A stretch of 64,000 nucleotides of DNA from Ectocarpus siliculosus (taxonomy: Eukaryota > Sar > Phaeophyceae > Ectocarpales > Ectocarpaceae), in the NCBI GenBank assembly GCA_000310025.1, contig FN649742.1, positions 818,856-882,855 on the forward strand, read 5' to 3'. Positions within the stretch are counted from its first letter, which is position 1. Each line of letters starts with the position of its first letter. Under the pieces are notes generated by a model that worked only from the letters and a program-made list of their open reading frames with translations, was not told where the DNA came from and ran no database searches. A program made the position numbers and the translations under genes. Of the stretch, positions 38,555 through 50,661 are shown in pieces.

Positions 38555-41500
38555 AGAAAGGGAGAGAGAGAGAGCCGTGGCGGACGATGGAGGACATGCA
38601 CGCAACGTTGTTCATCAAAGTGAGACTGAAAGCACACGCATTGAACCACAAGAGACTCGTATCGGATCAAGACTCTGATTTTCACGTCGGCTACAAGTCG
38701 GCCTCGTGTGATAGCGCAACAGGGCCGCGCAACCATCTGCTCATGTCGGTGCGAGAGAAAACATGGCTTGCCGACAGTCGATATCACCAACAACACAAAG
38801 AAGGGCCACCAACAAAAAATATCACGAGACCAACCGAGCATCAAAATGGCAAACGATGGCACCCAACGCAAGGCAAGGCAATGTTCTCCAGTGAAGAGGA
38901 AGCAATGATAATCGCCACAAAAGCTACATATACCGCGTACGCTAGTTCGGCAAAACACGTCGGTTTCTCTCTGTTTTTCTGTCGCAAGCGCGAGGGCTAG
39001 CTCAGGAAAACTTCGGCCGGGCTCAGCGAACGTCAAACCAAGCACGCACAACAAGAGTGCCCACGGGGCAACATCCAAACAGAGCGAGCTGGGGTGGTCT
39101 CTCGAGACCAACGCCCCGCGAATGCATAGGGTCCTGTCGGATGGACGTTCGCAGAAACCCCAGCAAGGTATCATAGCACCCATCACGATATGCGCACCTT
39201 CAGCGCGTGCACCGATGCTGCGTTCGCCACCAGGAAGTCGTCCCTGAGAGCATCGAACGCCAGCGAAAACTGCTGCCTGAGGCCCTCTATCTCCCGCTTC
39301 ACTTCCTTGACGTGCTTCGAGGCACCACACGAGCAAGAGCAAGAGCAAGGAAGAAAGGAAAGTTTGTCACAAGTGGTCAGGCAGGCAACGTGCTACAGCG
39401 GATGAGCAGAAGTGTGACCGTCGACGGTCTTCAAGGTGGTGCACTCGCACGGCAAAGGCGCGCAAGGGCGCATGCCGAAAAATGTGAGAGTAGAGTTCGC
39501 TGCGAGCGCTGTTGTCGCCATGCATCCGAAATCCGCGATATTTTTTATCATATCCTCACAGAGGTGCGTGCTTCGGCGACGTACCCGAGCCTCTTGCCGC
39601 TGGCATGATTTTTCTTTATTTTCAACTGCTCGATCCACGATGATGCACCCGCTCCAACATGTTGGATTCTACGACCCAGCTCGCGGTAACGTGTGGATCT
39701 ATTTGTGCCTCCCGCAGCTTCTATCTTCCTGTGTACGCGACTCACACTCAGCTCATGGGGAACTGCGATGAACAGGCGACGGGCGTACGGGTGTGTCGAA
39801 AGACAACACGAACGTCCAAACACCTTTATACCTCCCTTTCAACAAACAATAAGCACACGGCATACCCATACAGAGTGGTGAACAAACCTGGCCGAGAGGC
39901 ACATTGGAGGTGGTTTTGGTTCGAGGAGAGGGGGCGGCGTTGCGGTAACAACCACCAAGAAAACGTGATATCTTAGTCAGGCGGGCTTTCCGAGTACCTC
40001 GATGACGGGCTGAAAGTCCAGGTTTTGAGCTCGAAGCATAACCGTGTCGTTAGCGGTGATGTACGAGCGTTGTGCCAAGGCCAGCATGGACCCTCTTGCC
40101 CTGTCGGAGGGGAAAGCGCGGTCCGGGAGCCCAGGCAAAGACGCAACAGAGCGACAACAAAAAAGCGCGTGCCAGCTCACAAATTACACACGCACAGTAC
40201 ACAAAATCTTGCAGATCTACGTTTCTTCCCCAGCCGAGCCGCACATTGCTGGGTAATCCCACTGCCATTCCCGTGCGAGGCCTCTCGGCTGTTCTCGCGT
40301 ATCGGACGGCAGGGCGTACACCCCGACGTCCATCAGATTCTGCTTACAGAGGGTAGAGTTCTCTAAGTGTTGGTGGTGGACCGGTCGAAACAGCTGAGAA
40401 ATCATGCGAGCTAGGACCTCTTCTTTACGTAGTCTTCCGCCAGCCGAGGATGGATCTCGACAATCTCCTGAACGGCCGGCGTGAAATCTTAATCTTGCCA
40501 GGGTCAAGACGAACATACCACTCCATCCTCACCTGTCCGCCGCCCCAGATTCGGCGGGGAGAGCTTATTTGCCTTCTGCCGCTACTGATCAAGGTGTGGC
40601 AACTCACCTCCGGCATGAACCCCATTTCGGGGACGGCGGAGCGCATGCAGCCGTGACTCCGTCGTTGCCAGCACCACTACGTTGTACCTATTGGTGCATA
40701 AGACCGTTACTTTGTGCCACTCGTGTTTCTACGGATCTCTGTAACTGAGAGACGCTGCTCGGTGATTTTTCTCCCCCCAAATTAAGGTTTTTCTGTGTTT
40801 GTGTTGTGCGGCCGTATAGGTTTGTAGCGGTTGGTAGCCAAGCTTCGTGGCGTGTGTGAGAGAGAGATGCATACGACGTTACTGCTGTACAAGGTTCGCA
40901 GACGACGAGCGATAAAAGCTAAATCTAGGTTTCGTCTGAAAGACAGCGACCATTCACGTACTGCCAAGAATGTTAGAGCCGCAGCACGTTCAGCAGACAT
41001 ACAGTACCTCGGATTCGCTGGTGCAAGCATCGTGTCGAGGATGCGGCGAACAGGGTTTTGGCCAGCCTGGCCGACGTGTGCCAACTCGACTTCCTCGTTC
41101 CCCTTGGACAGCTCTGAAAGTTCCCACGCGATCTGTTGTTTTGTTTTGCTTGTGGTTGTGAGATCGCTATATGTGCAGCGCTACCGCATGACGTCTGTCT
41201 GCAGCAAGGTGCCCAGCGGTTGGAACAAAACGACATGAAAGATTTACACACCGCTGGGGGGAAGGTTACAAGCCAATGGGGTGCAACAAAGACCGAGAAC
41301 ATATTATTTGGGTTCTCACAGGCATCATAGTGTATCAATCTCGCCGATCAACGAAAACGCGAGGCAAATGACAAAAACAGCACCAGGACCAAAGAAAGAG
41401 ACGGGAGCACCATAACATAACCAAGCCGCAACGAAGTACAGTACTCCGAACACGAAACCCCACCAAAAACACAAAATCATAAAATGGGTGAACTAGGAGG

Positions 41501-44500
41501 GAACACCCGCCCACCTCTGCCGCCGACAGGCCTCTAAACGGGTACTCGTGTCCGGCTTCTATGCCATATATGAGCATCCCCAGAGACCAGATATCTTGTG
41601 CTTCGTCAGCGGTAATGTAGCTCTCGCCATCGAGCATCGCTCGCGAGACTTCTGGGGCCATGTATCTGAGGTGATCGACGTGAGGGAGTTCTCCCCTAAT
41701 CTCACCGCGGGAGAACAAGGGGACCAGTTCCACCCCTTGCTTTTCTTGTCCTGCGGCAAGCAAGCAACGGCGGTCGCTTTGAGTACGTTGTTCTCGGACG
41801 TCGGCGCGTGAAGATTGATCGCTATCGAGGTGTGATATCTCACAAGCTACCGAGCTGCAGGGGGTAGGTGTCGGAGAACAGAGTGTTTACCTCACAAGCA
41901 TGACTCTTTCTCTTATCAGAATGGTGTGTAGTCCGTCATTGCATTTGCTCCGCCGACGCTTGCATGACATCATGGCGCTGCTCATCAACAACGGAACTCG
42001 GGGCAAATATAAAAAGCCCTGGAGATGAAAACGGAAGAGTTTGACGCTTACAAATTCGGAAAGCCACAGCAGTGGGGCGGGCAAAACGGCCTCGTGAGCG
42101 GCGTTCAAGGCGCCCTCTCGTTTGGGTGAATGGCGCGTCCGTGTGCCAAGATACCCACACCCTTGCAACCTGCCACGGACAACCCGACTAGGTTCCGTTG
42201 GCCTTAGACGACAACTGGGCTATTCGCTGTTCCAGCCTTACCGATATTCTATCATGCGTTCCGAACTGGAGAACCGCTTCGCGGCGAGTGACCATTTCGA
42301 AGCCTACACAGCAGTAGTATCCAAAACCTATAACAAAGCGTTCCATCGGTGGGCCTCACCCTTAGCGTTGGGGGAGATTGCAGCGCGACTGAAGTCTGTG
42401 GCGAGCAAGACCGGGAAAGGCGTGTCTCCCGACTTGACGATGAACGTATCCGGTCTGACGCTGCCCCATACGACGCCCGCCCGGTGCAGATCCTGCACCA
42501 CAGTTGCTGCGCTCACCGCCCACGTCCTGTGCGCCAAGGGTTCCCCCATCGTTTGATTGATCCGGGTACACGGTTTGCGTGTGGAGAGTTTAATTGAGCC
42601 TTGTTGAATTTGTTTTCTCTCCAGGGAATCGGAAAAATCGATACGGTGGAGAGGGAACTCTATCGTTTCGTCCACGCCAAAAATACGTATTTGCCTTTTC
42701 ACACCTGTGCATCCAGACAGCCTAGATCGGACCGAGCGTTTCCGAAGGAAACAACGAGGTACGTCATGAACGACAACAAAGCTATGGATGCCCCGATGTC
42801 CCTGCTTCGGGATCGGGCAAAACCCAGAGATAATCGCACCTGAGCCGCTGCTTGATGTAAGCCTTGGGGTAAGTTGGATCCAGCAGCGCTTCCTGCAGCT
42901 GGCACACCTTGTCCCGGAGAGTAGTCACCTTCTGGTACGTGGTTGGGGTGACGGCTGTTTTTAGTAAATTGCGGCATGGCCCTACACACAAGCGAGAAGC
43001 AGCTTGCAACACCTTGGCGCACAGTCCACCCGAGTGCTAGACTTTTGCATGCAGAAATGAAGCACCGCAAGGGTTTGAGCACTTCTCTTTCTTCGCAACC
43101 CCGAAAAGACGGCAACAAAGAGCACGAAAAAGACGGGCGACAAAGAGCACGTTCAGTACCGGCATTATACCCCCCAACACAGCAGATGGCCGTGCCGTAC
43201 TTTCTTTCCCCTGCAGAAATGTTCTTTTACTCTTGACGCAAGCCCGGGGGGTTCGGGACCAATCGGTAACATTTTTAAGACTCGGCACGTGGTATGTTGC
43301 GCCACATGACCCGCCCTCCTTCCCGCGAAGCGAACCAATTGTACTGAGAAAGCCATGCCCCAACGTGGGTTTGCTTTGCGTTGGACGGAATACATGCTAC
43401 GCGTGTGGCGGAATCCATCGCGACCGAGAAAGGAGCGACAATAGGGATGGAGAGCGTTACAACTTGGTGGAAACATCGTAGCCGAATCCACCAAGCCCTT
43501 GGGGGGATTGTACATCATATCGTGTTTGTTCGTTTCTGTTACTACCTTGCCGCCCTCCGTGTTCACGTCAAGAACCGCGAGATTCTTGCACTTCAAGAGA
43601 CGTGCGCGGACCGAGTCCGCCACTGCCGCGTCATCTCGCTGCTGCGTTTCTTCCCTGCGTTTTCCCTCTCCTCGAGGTGCAGAGGCTTCAGGATCGTTGC
43701 CGCGACCTGCGTTCTGTGCAAACGTGGGGCGACCGCGAGAAGATAGACTTGTTGATGAAGCAGCACGCCGACAGGTGGAAGCTTCAAGGTGACCCACTCC
43801 AGCCCGAGCATACCACATTGTCACCATCCTGGCTGTAGAAGCTTCCTTACAGCAATCAACGGCGAGCTGGTACCCCCCGAGACCTCCACGCACGTATGCT
43901 ACTCTCTCGGATTTTGCATGACTCAACAAAACGAAAGACGGCAGGCGCCTTTGGACGAGGAGAGGAAAATGCTCGACCCTCTCCAACGCTCCTCGATACA
44001 AATTGTATTCCGCTAGCGTATGGTTTCCCCAGAGAGAGAGAGAGAGGCTGACCAGCAAGCCGCAGCAGGTTCGGTTTGACAGGAAGGGCAGGAAATTTCT
44101 CTTAATTTTCAAACGCCCCGCACGCCGGAATAACTTCTATTCTAGTCAGGGATTCAGTGGCGTGTGCAGAGCAGGGAAATCAAACTATCAACATACACCT
44201 TGCTCTGTGAATGTTCTTCAACGGTAACTTGCCCGCTCTATTTGTCCGTCAGTCCAATACACACAACCAATCATTCGCCCCATTGACCCCATCTACGACC
44301 TTCATCTACCTTGCAAAACAACCAAACCCATGGGTGCACGCATCTATGCACATGACAGTTTTATTGACATTCAACCCATCGACCAATGCATCAGATGTTC
44401 TCTTCAAACAACCGACCGATCACCCAGCTAAACGTACCTCTGGCGGAGACTGGACCGCGAGGTCATCCCACCTCTGAAGAAAATGCTTCTGGTGCACAGG

Positions 44501-47500
44501 CAACATGCCGATGTTCTTGCAAAACGTGGCGACCTGGGTGTGCAAGGCAAGATCGGCAAAACGCGTTTGACGTGTAAAAACTATTCTACGATACACACGT
44601 TTTCCTGGGCGTGACACAACGACGCTACAAAATAAAACATAGCACGGACGTGAAAAAGATTTGTACGCGGTGCCCGAATAATGCGAGCGGCACGACGGTT
44701 TTTCAAAGCATCCCCTGTCTTCATCACGGTTCGTCCACACAGCGACAAGCAGCGTTCGGCGATACCATTGCTCCATATGATGGGTAAGTATCAGTTTTAG
44801 TTCACATACCTCCTGTTTCTCGACGTTGCTCACGAGGAAGAACAGGGAAGAGAATCCTTCATCCAGAAATTTCTGCCGAACACGGCACAAGTGAGGGGAA
44901 AAGTTAGACAACGACAAGCCTCGGGTAAGTGGGCCATGCCATTCTACTAACGATTGCCGCAATGCTTCATCCTGACCCCAGCATGGTTCGAACGTCCTAC
45001 TGTGCCTCTGTCAGGCAGTACACGACACAGAACCAGAAACGCACAATTTTCGATGTGGGGAGCCCTCTCTCTACAGATCTAGATGTAGAAATATTTTCTG
45101 GGTTTGTACACTTGTTGCGTAGGCAGGCCTGCTGTGTTCTTGCCTGCGTGTAACCCTGCAAGCCCCCTTCTTGCATCCATCGCTCCATCCCGTCGCGAGA
45201 TCGAAGGGTCTCTTCGTCTACGTTGATTCTTCGGGCCCACTCTCCCACGCTCGTGCCACTGCCGACACTGCCCGCACTTAGCCGCGGCGGTGGTGGTGGG
45301 TTCGGTGCTACCTCGACGGCTGCTCGTGCTGGTGGCGCCGCCGCCATGGCCGGCGTAAAGACTATTTCTCGCTCAGGTTGTACTTGTTCGGATCTCCTCC
45401 TGTGCAGTGGGGTGGGGTTTGTAGTCCGGGCGTTTTTTCCGACTGTCAGGGAGGAGACCGAACGGTTCTGTTCCACCCACATAATTAACAATAGGGAAAA
45501 GCGCCAGGGAGACTACCTCTCGTACATTGCCTGGAAACAGACAACCACCGTTCACGCTTGGACACTGGCTGCCTCCTCCCCATGGTCAGCACTCAGGAGA
45601 TCAGCACCACACCGACAGAAAAGAACATATTGAAGGCCCACAATATCCAGAGCAAAGGAAGTAAGGTTTTCTGCCAACCTTATGAACCGCTCTCTAGTCG
45701 GTTGCAAGGTGACGTCAGAGCGATTATTTACTCACTCAAGGTAGTGACATTTCTACTGCTCGAAGAATTGCAGAGGGTGTTGGGAAGTCGCTTATCGAGA
45801 CTATCCTCCAGTCCACGACTCCTGTATTAGCGGAAGACTCATGCGTCTTTGTACATTACACAGACCAGAGCGTTAAAACACCATATACATCCACTTGTTC
45901 GTTTTTGTCCCTCCGTCTCACTTGCACGCGATGAGCAGGGGCTTCATGGTGTCTTTCGCCTCTCTGGATTTGAAGTCAAACTTGATCCCCGCGGTGTTGC
46001 AGCCGGCATCCAACAAAGCCCTAGCGACATCAGGGTAGTTGCTGGGGGGAGAACGAGCAAGATGGCACCGAAAAGAAGACCAAACATCACTCACGTTAGC
46101 ATACATGCACGTCAGAGGGAAAAGGGGGAGCACTTCGAGAAAGTATCTGGCCGGCACCCAAGCATTCTGGAATTTGTTTTTATGTTCGGTAGACCGCGAC
46201 GACGACGAGGAGGTGGGACAAACAACGCTTTCATGAGGAGCGCGACAAGCAACAAGTGAAAGGCACCAATGGGCCGATCGAAGCTGGTGGTGGCTCGCCC
46301 GGATCCATGCCAATATTCCCGGGCGGATCCCGGAGCATCGTTGTCACAATGATCTCACTAGTTCAAGTTTAGTTCCCGACTCACTTGAAGACGGCATACT
46401 GCAGCGGAGTCCACCGCGATAGGTCGAGGGCATCCAAGTCCGCGTCGTTGCGAATCAGATCCTGATGTGTCGGAAAGTCATAGCGGGCAGGCGTAAGAGC
46501 GACACACCAGTGCTGTACCCATCCCATGATGTACTTGCAGCGACGAAACCGGCTGGAGGGTTGTTTATGGCCACGAGGGTGTACAAGTCTGGATCACAGG
46601 CAAGCGATCAACGCTGCCTTACACTTTCACACGGCGGCGTTGGCGAGAGCGGGAATGTTCGGAGGGAGTGAGGCGCCCGCGTACGGGGGGAATCACTCCG
46701 AATTTATTTTCAAACAATGATTTCAAATTTCAGTCCCTCTTACCAGTAAATGAACGTGTTCAAGACCCGCCGATGATTAAAAAAAAACTTGTGCTTCGTA
46801 TGCAACATTCCCCAGCAGTAGAAATTGGTAAAAAAACAACAGGTTTTTGCGGGTGTGAACAACTCTTGTTCTGTGGCGCTGGCGCTGATCCCAGCGGCAG
46901 GAGTTGTATAACCGATACCCTTTCACCTTCGGCTTCGGGGTTAAGCACCGCGTCCGCTGTGGGCTCTATGTAGCTTGAGTATTGCCAACGCCGATACATT
47001 TCCTGATGGCTCGGTCTCCATGACCCAACACATTTCCACCGAACACAGCAGTAGGAACAACCACGAGAGCTAACGTGGGCAGTTTAATTCTGACCCTAGC
47101 GCGCAAGGCTGAAACCTGAATGCAATACTACAATAAATCGAATTCAACTCATGATAGACTATCATATCGGGCGGAGGTTGGACAGTGAGACAAAAATACA
47201 GAGCTACCGACGCTGCTGCTTCCACTGTATAGTACGTGCCTGGACGATGTCGACTCTCCCGGTCTTGCTGGCGACGTGCAACGCTGTCGTCCCTGACGTC
47301 GGCTCCGACTCGTTGATGTTCGCGCCTGTCATGAGCAACTGCGACACGTGCTCTTTGTCGCCCTTTGGGTCGAGAACCCGGTTGGTTCGTTGTTTGCGTG
47401 CGTCGCCCCGATTTGGAGGACGACGGATTTCAACAGCAAGACGACACAACGGGTGGTCACGTACATGTATAATATAACATTTGTTTTTGGTATTGCGCCG

Positions 47501-50500
47501 GGAATCAGATCCGGAACGGATGCTCGCACTTGTGCTATTAATGTGTAGGATATAGAGCGTGAACTGAGATGAGACGGTGTAGGAACGCTGCTTCACGTGG
47601 GTGAGTCGTACACCATTTTTTTCTATTGGCTGCCCACGAGAAGCCACCTACGTCCCAGTACTATGAGAAATAATTTTTCGTTGCCAGCACTGCAACACGC
47701 CAAGCGACGTGGGTCCCACTAAAATCGCTCTTAGAGCACTTCCCTGGGTGTGCTATTGAGCAGCACGATGGCCACCGCACTACAGCAGTATTGTAGCAAC
47801 AGCCAGCGACACTGACTGTTTACTGTGGCCACATCGTGCTTCTCAATAGCTTTGATCTCTCCGGCTCTCACCCTCGTTCTGTCTCCCTAATCCTTCTCTT
47901 TTCCCTGGCACCTTTCCCACACCGTCACACCAATGTAATTACCGATCGTGAACCTGTGTTCTCCCCCCGTAAGTTACTACAGTAGGAGGCGGGGGAATGT
48001 CGGCCGTCGTCAGCGAGATGCAGGGGTTACCGACAGTGCCATTCAGGCGAGACTGTCTATCGGACTGGTCCCCAACCTGGTCCCAACGGATCACACACAA
48101 CACACCTCCACGAGGCAGAGATGCGGGTTGCAAGGGAGACAACTGCTCGGAAAGTACCAAACAAACAGGTTTGTTCGACAATACTGCTGGCCGTTTGTAC
48201 GGTTTGCATAAGCTTTACCGGCCGTTATATGCATATATATGTGGCTGTATATAACCGAGTTCATTGTCATTGCACCAGCAGTGGGGGGGGGGGAGGGGGG
48301 GGGGGCGTTCTCCCTTTCCCGGTCGAGCTAATATTCCTCTAAATTAAATGGGTAAGCGTGTGGATCTCTCTTAGCGTTCAGGTTATCGATGATACCATCG
48401 TGGCAGTAAACATGTGCGCTATTCTTATGTGTTGGTCAATGTTTTCTTCAGCGGTAGCGCAAAGCACACGCAGCGTCCGAATCTCCACCTACTTCAGCCA
48501 AGCTGCACAAGACGACGATTCGACCTCGGCTTGTTGACTCGATCGAAAATCGTCCAAGACTTTATGTCGCTCACATCTCTGCTGTTGAAAATCAGAGGCT
48601 TTGGGTCTGTTAGGACTGTGTAGTCAAAAACAGTTCCCTGGTGGTTTTGCTTGTGTGGTGTGTTCTTTTCAGCGAACGTAAAGAAGCCGAAACCAAACCA
48701 ACTGACTAGTCTGGTTTGATTTCGGCTTCGATAAACGTCAGATCTGCTGAAAAGAGGTCCTCACTAATACAAGATAAAAGGCTGATGACCCAACTCGGTG
48801 GTAGTCTACTTGTTTAAGTGACCTGTGCTACGGCGGTACAGTAGCAGCAGTGAGAAGCAAGGTAACAGAAGCGTGTGCCACACCTTGTTGACAGGTGTTC
48901 GGAGGTGCACTGTAGACGTGACTCTACTTGTACCAAATGTGGAAGTTGGGTAAAAGAGAAACGAGAAAAGTATGTTGTGCAATCTTGTTGTATTGTTGAG
49001 CTGGGCAGGAAACAGAGTGAGCGCTGGACTTTTCCTGAGAATGTTCCCGAGAACGTTCCTGAGAACCGTCTCGGAAAGTATGCCCGATCTAGGAAACGTT
49101 ACGAACCGTTACGGGACCTACCGCATCCATCAATCAGTGGATCAGTGGATCGTTCTATACATAGACATACCTTTCCTGCAATACGGTTCTTAAAAGTTGA
49201 AATTACACCCTTAATGGCATATTATTCCGCATAATATTCCGCGTTTAGTGTGCCATGTCAACTATACTGAAACCGGTATTGTTTTGTGCTACCGAAATCG
49301 CTCATGATGTATGTGACATCGTATACTGCTGCGTTGTATTCAAGAGAATCTGCTGCATGATGGTATTCAGGGTTCGGGCCGACTCACTACTACCACCATG
49401 TGTAGTAGCGACTAACTCATGGTAGCTGTTGCACAAGCGCTATTTCTTGCATTATTTATCTAACCACCGCTTCGTTCGTGGCAGGAAATGAAAACTGCAT
49501 ACAATGTACTTGTATCAGGGGCAAGAAGAACCGTGCGCAACAACAGCCGACGCGGGCGTTCTAATGATCTCTCTCTCTCGTACCCGGCAGAAAATTCCCG
49601 CTCTTCGTTGGCACCCGACACGTGTGCGACACACTCACCCTTGGCGACTTTGGGGTCGAATTTTAATTTTGGATACTCGCGTGCATCGGTGGACGGGTAA
49701 TAGTACATGTCGTACAGAGCACTTTACAGCAGTACCCGGTATGGATTTGCCGCTACTTCCAGTGTAGCTTAGGTTGATTGCCGGTGGTGACGTTCTAGGT
49801 TGAAGTGGGCACTTCGTGGGGCAGTCCATGGGCTGCCCACGGGCTGCCCATGGGCAGCCCATGGGCAGCCCATGGACAGCCCATGGACAGCCCAGGGCAG
49901 TTTCACNNNNNNNNNNNNNNNNNNNNNNNNNNNNNNNNNNNNNNNNNNNNNNNNNNNNNNNNNNNNNNNNNNNNNNNNNNNNNNNNNNNNNNNNNNNNNN
50001 NNNNNNCGGGTAATAGTACATGTTGTACAGAGCACTTTACAGCAGTACCCGGTATGGCTCTGACCATCCGTCCAGCGTCACTTAAGCTGCATCCCCGTCA
50101 CAACGGCCTCAATCCAACCGCGCACTCCCCGCGGCCCTCCATCCACTCTCCACGCACTGCCCATGAACCGCCCATATGGCACCCATGGGCAGCCCATGGG
50201 CAGCCCATGGGAAGTTCATGAAGTGCCCATGGGCGCCCATGGGCTACCCATGGGTGCCATATGGGCGGTTTAGCAAAACTGCCAATAGTGTGGGAGGTTG
50301 TACGCCGAGAGGCAAAGGCAGGATTGCTGCTGCTGTGAATGACATGTAGCAACACAGATGATTGCCGGTTTTCCTGAATCGAGCCTGAACTGAACAACTC
50401 ACGCACATGGGCACGGGTTAGGTTGAGATAAAAACAACATCATCCAGAGCAGGAGGTATGTACCACGCCAGGTTTACTACGGTTACGCATCGTACTTGAG

Positions 50501-50661
50501 AGCAGCGGAGAGATTGACGTACAACGATGCCCGACAGCGAAACTGCTGTGCAAACAATTATACCAGGGCACTTTGTGTCGTAGTTGGGCGCTTACCGTCT
50601 CGATCGCTTGATGCAACGGCGGCTTGGACACCGCCCTTCTCGCTCCCCGACCCGCAGGCAT
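33649..50661 (-). CDS. Ankyrin repeat - pseudokinase - coiled-coil protein (1058 aa model)
   Basis: Twenty-five minus-strand exons join in phase: 50661-50596, 47362-47240, 46461-46385, 46041-45922, 45399-45144, 44971-44948, 44872-44810, 44533-44438, 43713-43546, 43012-42840, 42526-42360, 41750-41515, 41111-41008, 40656-40608, 40467-40418, 40100-39998, 39314-39198, 38445-38272, 37549-37403, 37352-37210, 36588-36516, 36188-36046, 35374-35220, 34504-34383 and 33876-33649. Residues 1-128 are ankyrin repeats (PLHQAIETGDKEHVSQLL, TTALHVASKTGRVDIV, WTPLQYAVF). A kinase-like domain at about 380-590 has AGVVWGSVRPDTFIV where V-H-x-D-L-K-P-x-N is expected, ATDFS for DFG, then RYMAPEV and DIWSLGMLIYG. 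The catalytic Asp and Asn are replaced, so it is probably inactive. Coiled coils follow (QLDRYNEELARL). The C-terminus has TGDARCPKLLLMVPE, MLFLCAYNLHPAHCGPKG, ALKASIMVLKLAAAVTRVV and GDVAWVCDRH, a pattern I associate with brown-algal ROCO-like proteins. Exons 9 and 14 are least certain. Without the 40418/40100 splice it would be two genes. Confidence 0.75.
35909..36010. repeat. Short tandem duplication with AC microsatellite
   Basis: CAGCCGGTTAGCGTGGTCGA at 35909 is repeated with small changes at 35954, and each copy ends in an A/C-rich run that becomes (AC)n. It lies in an intron of the ankyrin-pseudokinase gene. Confidence 0.8.
38504..38575. repeat. (GA)n microsatellite
   Basis: A pure GA run followed by GGGA units, in an intron just upstream of exon 18 on the minus strand. 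There it reads as a CT-rich tract. Confidence 0.9.
47752..47850. repeat. Inverted repeat / hairpin in intron 1
   Basis: GCTATTGAGCAGCACGAT near 47752 pairs with the reverse complement of ATCGTGCTTCTCAATAGC near 47850, with GGCCAC continuing in each arm. The arms are about 25 bp and the loop about 50 bp. It could be a very small MITE or a folded intronic RNA. Confidence 0.65.
48665..48754. repeat. Second inverted repeat in intron 1
   Basis: The left arm holds CTTTTCAGC and GAAGCCGAAA then CAAACCA. The right arm on the reverse strand holds the same three blocks in the same order. The ~90 nt unit would fold into a long imperfect hairpin. Confidence 0.65.
49695..50056. repeat. Direct repeat around gap with CCCATGGG array
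   Basis: A 50-bp segment starting CGGGTAATAGTACATG occurs at 49695 and again at 50007, with one mismatch (TCGTAC versus TTGTAC). Between them 49815-49895 is a run of GCCCATGGGCA and close variants, followed by the N run. Confidence 0.85.
49907..50006. other. Assembly gap (100 N)
   Basis: The gap sits inside a palindromic repeat and ends exactly where the second copy of the 50-bp flanking repeat begins. The assembly may have collapsed or mis-joined here. Confidence 0.98.
50166..50271. repeat. Long near-perfect palindrome of CCCATGGG units
   Basis: AACCGCCCATATGGCACCCA at 50166 is the reverse complement of the end at about 50251-50270. Both arms contain several CCCATGGG palindromes, so the segment is symmetric at two scales. 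Confidence 0.85.

Noticed and set aside
43602-43838. Plus-strand frame with REKIDLLMKQHADRWK
   Set aside because: It is protein-like in part, but isolated among minus-strand exons of one gene; the minus reading gives a phase-matched exon.
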